Below, piece by piece: positions 59,101 through 64,000 of a stretch of DNA of 64,000 nt; positions within the stretch are counted from its first letter, which is position 1, and each line of letters starts with the position of its first letter. The position numbers and the translations under genes are program-made. Under the pieces are notes generated by a model that saw nothing but the letters and a program-made list of their open reading frames with translations, made no database searches and was not told the DNA's origin. Origin of the DNA: Branchiostoma floridae (lineage: Eukaryota > Chordata > Leptocardii > Amphioxiformes > Branchiostomatidae); contig NC_049986.1 in the NCBI RefSeq assembly GCF_000003815.2, positions 11,734,706 through 11,798,705 on the forward strand. The letters run 5' to 3'.

Positions 59101-62100
59101 GATGAGGTAATTGTCATTCTCCAACAGGTGGCCCCACTGGTCCTGAAACACTGGGCACCACTGGGTGTCATTCAGTACCTGCAGGGGGATCATCAACACT
59201 GTGGTTAGATAATGAAATTATTGTGACATTGCAATGTCTTCCCCATAGCATGGTCTTACATTGTAGTCCATTTAGCAATGTAGAGGTTCAGAAACTGTAT
59301 TTCTGAAACAGCATTTCAAACAAGTGCTTTACATTATGTTTCATTTGAAGTTCCTCCCTGCTTCAAATCTTTGGCAAAAAGTAATCTATGTCTTAGGGAA
59401 TGCACACTGATACTCACCTTACAAGTCACAGGAGTTTCTTCACAGGTAGGACTGTTGTATTTCCCATCTACTGTTTGTTTCTGAGACAAGAAGAATATTC
59501 ATTTTGGTACCAACATGACATAACATTTTTTTTGTAAATTGAAGTACAAACCACTTCTGAAGTTCAGGTCTTTAGATTTAACAAACTTTTAAAGTAAAGT
59601 AACTTTTCATTTGAGTCACCATTTTGTGCATGCATTTTAAAATCTATCATCGCAGAACTGATACAGGGGTGGTCTTCAAACCCTAACCAATGCATCCAAC
59701 TTTAAGGTATCTGAATATCAAGAATATCTAGTACCTGCAAGTTCTGTATGTTGATAGGCATGACTTTGATAAAGAATTTTCTGTTGACATTCTCCTGGTT
59801 GAAGATGATGATGGGAGGAGACTTGGAGGAATGGAAGCGGAGCCGGATCTCTGTCTCATCTACTAACCATCCCTGGTCAACAGCACAGCCGGAACCATCT
59901 GGGGAAGGGAAGTCAGTGCTATTACATGCCCGTAGCCAGGGGGGGTTCGGGGGGTGCGGACGCACCCCCCCATGCGCGCTCGAAGGTCCGCTTTTTTCTC
60001 GAAGGTCTGTTTTTTTAATGCACAATATTTTTAAAAGGCGGACTAATTTGTATTTCCAACGGGTCTATCACCCCCGTTGAACTCCAGCTCCGGCCCGCAC
60101 AGTCCGGTCCAGCTCCGGCCAGCACTGATTCCAGCTCGGAGCTGGACCGTGCGGGCCGGAGCTGGGACGTGTGGATTGGAGCAGCTGGGACGTTCGGGCC
60201 GGAGCTGGAATCAGAGCGGGCCGGAGCTGGACCGTGCGGGCCCACAGTGGTGCGGGCCGGAGCTGGAGTTTAACGGGGGTGGCCATGAAAGTGGCTGACC
60301 GTAGTAAAAAAAGTAAGCCTAATGCTATTGCTATGGTAAAAGGCGCCCGGAAGTCTCAAATGGCGGTTTGTGGATGACAGCGCCAACACAAGTTATAGAT
60401 AAGCTATAGAACTGTAGTTAATTGATAACTGTAGAAGCCATACTTTTTATCTTGTACAAATGTTGTGCAACAAAGGTATACACAGTGATAGAGCCTGCTG
60501 ATGGGCACGATGTGGTTTCACCCATTTCTAAGAGGAAAAACATTTCAAATACAAGAGCATTGTAAAGCATCCAGTTTTCGTGTTGGTGGTCGTATACAAA
60601 TTGAATGGGGTTTCAGAGCCAGTTAAAAGTTCGCAGAAGTGATCACGGGCCATTTCATAACTGATGTACTCAACCTTTCGTTTTCGTCAAATAGAATAAT
60701 GTCTGATTAGACTCTGAAGCAGTTATGTGAGTGTCTCTGACTCTTCCTTTGAAATCCTCTCAAAAACGCAGGAAATGCCATTTCAGAGAGTTCAATTTTC
60801 AAAATTTCCCGGGGGAGCATGCCCCCGGACCACCCTAGGAAACTCGCGCCTTTGGCGCTCGGCTCGGCACTCGTTGGTCCACCAAAGAGTAAAACGAACC
60901 CCCCCAGGCAAAATCCTGGCTACGGGCATGCATTATACCAGTGCCATGTTCAAAAAATGTTCAATTTTCAACTTAAGATATGGTCTATCTTTGATACTAT
61001 TAGTATGTTAGAACAACCAACAGAGAGGAAAATGTGGCTCTGAATATGACATATATCTGACTCTACAAAAAAAAAATACATATATGAGTAATATCTTTGC
61101 TCTCTTTTTCTGTGAAGATGCAAGGCTGCCTACTATACTATTTTTTAAGATGTGAAACATATCAATTTCTTAGTTATTTTGTATTTTGTACTTACAAGTG
61201 TTTGGAAGCTCGTCTGGTTAAACAACTGAACATAAGTTATAAGTGAACTCTTCCTTCTCTTCAAATTCTTACTTTAGACAAATGTCATACACAGGTATAT
61301 GTTCCATAAAATTCATACAAAAAATGTGTACATACCGTAGCTTCCAAAACTCCCACCATCAGCAACACAGCTTTTCCCTATCATGCAAACGAGAAGCACT
61401 TAAATTAGTTTTAATTCTAGAAGGCGAATAAGTACACATTTAGAAAATATAAACCTTGAGAGCAAGGAAAAATTATAACATTTGTTTCATCACACTTTGC
61501 CATTACAACTGCTACCTACCATTGGGTGTGAATGTTCGAGGTTGTCTGTACGTCTCCCACTTGATGATCCTAAGTTTCTTCTGTGTCTTGTCTTGTCTGA
61601 TATCACACACCATGTACCTGTACCGTACAGGTGTTCCCTCAGGTAAGGGCACTGTACAGCTCCACACATCACTGCAACAGATAGGAGAAAACTGTTGTAA
61701 GAAATGCCTTATTCTGCTGCTTAAGAGCTATAACGGTATTAGAAACAGTAACATATATATAGGTTAAATCTTAGATATAATTCAAGTAGATAGTACACTA
61801 GCAGACAGATAAGAATATTGATTTAATATAGGTTAAATCCTAGATATAATACAAGTAGATAGTACACTAGCAGACAGATAAGAATATTGATTTAATACTG
61901 AAGTTCATTCATTGCTTTACTTTAAATAGAAAATATTACAGCTGATACGATTATGTGGATGACATCCATGCGGGCATCGCTTTTTATCCGTTTCCAAGAA
62001 AGAAAGAAAAAAGTTTTTCGACCTTGCGTTTAAAAAAAAGTTAGATTATAGCCTTAAATGATGAGACTTACTTTTCTTCTCTCTGTAGCTCCACAGCCTT

Positions 62101-62202
62101 ATGAGGGTCCCATCCACCCAGTGATGGACAGTCTCCTACCACAACCACACAGTGGCGGTCAGACACAGCAACCTTCACTCGGAAAGTGACCTGGGATGTC
62201 AT
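53191..62202 (-). CDS. GPCPD1: glycerophosphocholine phosphodiesterase GPCPD1, 18 coding exons, 629 aa
   Basis: Minus-strand exons: 62202-62072, 61671-61520, 61377-61336, 59898-59735, 59480-59418, 59178-59068, 58819-58648, 57547-57415, 57075-57021, 56663-56571, 56434-56357, 56183-56144, 55934-55876, 55621-55556, 55223-55087, 54664-54529, 54152-53992, 53287-53191 (1890 nt, in phase). N-terminal CBM20-type starch-binding fold (VVVGDCPSLGGWDPHKAV; DETEIRLRFH), then a GDPD domain: VGHRGMGN (catalytic His near residue 312), RENTIASF, AAFVEFDVQLTKD, YHD, LNIEVK, LSSFDAD, FVWGEDINDP, IIYDR. The family hydrolyses glycerophosphocholine to choline and glycerol-3-phosphate in the cytosol. The start is set at MTSQVTFRVKV because it aligns with the vertebrate N-terminus; the frame continues upstream (FPLAGWPVSV...) without family similarity. 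Human is 672 aa, and the difference lies in the linker and C-terminus. Confidence 0.95.
56745..56915 (+). repeat. dispersed repeat, copy 2
   Basis: Matches 43885-44095: ACCAAACAGAATCCTTTGTA, TGGACCA...TCAGTATG, a GGTCCAGG...CAGACC block, then CTGAATTTTCTGTACCGG. Lies in a GPCPD1 intron. Confidence 0.8.
57679..58002 (+). repeat. GC-rich block bounded by 19-bp direct repeats, possible retroelement remnant
   Basis: TGTAAGGGGGGCCGATGTT occurs at 57679-57697 and 57984-58002, with a GC-rich, AT-poor segment between, unlike the surrounding intron. The purine run before TGTTG... could be a polypurine tract beside an LTR edge. No reverse transcriptase or integrase sequence is present, so the class is uncertain. 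Confidence 0.5.
59926..60929. mobile_element. 1-kb TIR element inserted next to a GPCPD1 acceptor
   Basis: Inverted ends ATGCCCGTAGCCAGG / CCTGGCTACGGGCAT, each followed by a run of C or G (GGGGGGTTCG). I see no clean target duplication. The left end lies 27 bp from the GPCPD1 exon edge at 59898, so the splice acceptor and branch region are squeezed against it. The interior holds a GC-rich palindromic block (60069-60281). Confidence 0.85.
60069..60281. repeat. 213-bp GC-rich palindromic block
   Basis: CACCCCCGTT at the left and AACGGGGGTG at the right enclose many copies of GGCCGGAGCTGG / CCAGCTCCGGCC in both orientations. GGAGCTGG-type units repeat about every 20-30 bp. Confidence 0.85.
61761..61898. 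repeat. 69-bp tandem duplication
   Basis: AGGTTAAATC(T/C)TAGATATAA ... AAGAATATTGATTTAAT occurs twice head-to-tail with two visible differences, in a GPCPD1 intron. Confidence 0.92.
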
Positions 62203-62766
62203 GTTACTTTTGTTAGCTCCTTTGTCCTGTTGTGTGCTGACTGACACTGGCCATCCAGCTAGAGGAAACCTGTAGAAATCCCAAAGATTAACAACTACAT
62301 GTACATGTAGTATGAAATGTAAAAATCTATCTAACTGTCTGCACATATTGTTGACGGAGCAAAATAAATCATCACAAACTTTTCAATATTAGAGTAAGGA
62401 CGTTACATCAACGGCATGCATCCTCAACCATATTTGTACCTCCTAGTTAAGATTCTACTTCTTTTTTACTACTAAGTGTCATGTATCTAAAGTGCCCAGC
62501 ACATTTTTCCAGACCAAGAATAAACTGGTTTTTTAAACTTTCTAAGCCAGACAGGAAACCTCTCCCACACCAGAGACATTTACATGTATTGTATTGTATG
62601 GTTGTTTTAATTGCTTAATTGTGATGTTAGGCAGTGTGTATTGAAGACAAACCAAAGCAACCCAATTATGTGCAGCTCCCACGGGAGGAGTTTCTGGTAA
62701 AACCAAGGAGTCTTGTCTGGAATCTTTATAAAATCTCCTTGAGTTCGTAGTTTAACTAAAGAGCGA

Positions 62767-63735
62767 GGCTATTGACACACCCAGTGTGTCAATAGCCTAA
62801 CAGGCTACTGACACACTGAGTGTGTCGATAGCCTGTTTAGGCTATTGGCACACTGAGTGTGTCGATAGCCTGTTAGGCTATTGACACACCCAGTGATAGA
62901 AACCACTAAAATGAGGAAATCTTACGATTATATTTGACAATCAACACTCTGAAAAATACAAATGGCATCCTGTGTCCATTATCAACCCAAAATACGATCT
63001 TTTTCACGTGTTTACGGCACAATTTTAAACATCGGAATCTGCTATCATATAGGGTGCTAGTTTTACTGTCACCGCATGTGATCATGGCAGCCATGTTGGA
63101 TCCGTTAGGAACACGTTTTCAGCTGTGTTTACCGACGAATTCCTGCCGTATTGGAGAATTTTCGGCCTCAAAACTTATATCACTAAGGAAGCGAAGTTAT
63201 AGTTGTTGTTTTACCTCCGTTATTTTTAATGTGAAAGAAATATTCTTCCGAGTCGCTGCCGATAGCGCCGGAACCACACGGCCGAAACTTATGACATGTT
63301 TTGTGGTCAGTGTTATTTTTGGTTTATATTGTTAACAGAAACTTTAAAAGTTGTTTGTTTATATATAAAATATTCTTATATCAAATGGATGTTTAAAAAG
63401 GGACAAGAAAAATTGAAAAAAAAAAAAAAATTAAAAAAAACTCCGGCGCGGACTCAACGCTCTATCCACTACGCTACGTCATACATACACGATGATGGCT
63501 GTATTACTAGTATTTGGTATCCAGATGTAGGGCATAACTTGAAGACGTCCGTTCATTCCAAGATTCAAAGATTCCAATGTCTAATCTTCCGAACAATGTC
63601 TAATCAACTATTGTTTGTATAAAATATTGCCGGAAAGGCATGTTACAAGCTCTGATTGGCTGGTTGGCATCTCGGTGTGTCAATAGCCTGTTTGGCTATG
63701 AGCAGGCTATTGGCACACTGAGTGTGTCAATAGCC
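62767..63735. mobile_element. 969-bp block bounded by clusters of 31-bp palindromes
   Basis: The palindrome GGCTATTGACACAC-(3 nt)-TGTGTCAATAGCC occurs at 62767-62797, 62803-62833 and 62840-62870 and partly at 62876. On the right it occurs partly near 63675 and fully at 63705-63735. Between them is AT-rich DNA with a poly(A) stretch (63415) and a minus-strand tRNA-like A-box region (63440-63480). Probably a non-autonomous element with palindromic ends, in the upstream intron or flank of GPCPD1. Confidence 0.7.
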
Positions 63736-63790
63736 ACAGCGTTAACTAAATAAGAAACAGATGTCTGCTCCTCATTGAAGGTCTACCAGG

Positions 63791-63827
63791 CCAAGGTGGT
63801 TGAAAAATTATTTTTCAACCTCCTTGG
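63791..63827. repeat. 37-bp near-perfect palindrome
   Basis: CCAAGGTGGTTGAAAAAT pairs with ATTTTTCAACCTCCTTGG with one mismatch and a one-base centre. Confidence 0.85.
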
Positions 63828-63976
63828 GTCTACAAACCAGAGTTCTGTACAGGGAGCATGGATCTGCTCATTTCAATTTACCTTAACTAGCTTCTGTCTC
63901 ACCAGGGACGTTACATAAAGACTTGTCCTTGGCCTCACAACAAATCATTCCCAAGTTGACAATACGAAATACTCAC

Positions 63977-64000
63977 TGTGCACCTGGCCTGGCCTGGGAA
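63977..64000 (-). other. possible upstream GPCPD1 exon ending at a GTGAGT donor
   Basis: On the minus strand, CCAGGTGCACA is followed by GTGAGT. It could be a 5' non-coding exon of GPCPD1 that runs out of the window. Only the donor-like motif supports this. Confidence 0.2.

Noticed and set aside
63430-63490. Functional tRNA gene on the minus strand
   Set aside because: Only an A-box-like half is present and no full cloverleaf forms; more likely a SINE or tRNA-derived fragment.

Overview
This window is eukaryotic nuclear DNA: intron-rich genes with GT-AG splice sites, dense small DNA transposons, tRNA-derived SINEs and two assembly gaps (346-452 and 11027-11316). The protein set is a laminin gamma-like chain, a vertebrate-like DHX9, an MS4A/CD20-like four-membrane-pass protein and GPCPD1. 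Together with the compact introns and repeat style, this suggests an invertebrate deuterostome, most likely a lancelet (Branchiostoma). The species is inferred from gene content, not proven. I assembled the spliced models by hand from family similarity, splice signals and phase. All five coding models close to a whole number of codons.

Layout. (1) 650-12618 (+): a short laminin gamma-like gene of about 778 aa with two alternative, duplicated first exons (650 and 2532). It has three laminin EGF repeats, the gamma coiled coil and the C-terminal gamma cysteine motif, but no LN or L4 domain. (2) 12619-16177: its 3' region, with CA-rich DNA, a 182-bp inverted-repeat element and a 61-bp near-perfect palindrome. 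(3) 16178-21034 (-): an unnamed 289-aa multipass membrane protein that looks internally duplicated, with several MITEs in its introns. (4) 21035-29614: a gene-free repeat island holding a 3.65-kb foldback structure, a 956-bp element with a perfect 10-bp target duplication and a 788-bp element with a perfect 9-bp target duplication. (5) 29617-46021 (+): full-length DHX9, 30 coding exons and 1268 aa. (6) 48128-51714 (+): an MS4A-like membrane protein with a long cytoplasmic tail. (7) 53191-62202 (-): GPCPD1, 18 coding exons and 629 aa, convergent with the MS4A-like gene. (8) 62270-64000: intron or upstream DNA of GPCPD1, with a transposon-like block bounded by clusters of 31-bp palindromes.

The most interesting signal is in DHX9, whose introns appear to host a set of small nucleolar RNAs. 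Four are related box C/D RNAs (introns 17, 21, 22 and 24) and two are more divergent C/D RNAs (introns 13 and 20). Intron 18 holds a two-hairpin H/ACA RNA with correctly placed H and ACA boxes, and intron 27 holds a decayed C/D copy. I recognised them from C/D or H/ACA boxes, closing stems, conserved internal hairpins and one-per-intron placement. None has protein-coding potential, and I could not assign rRNA targets.
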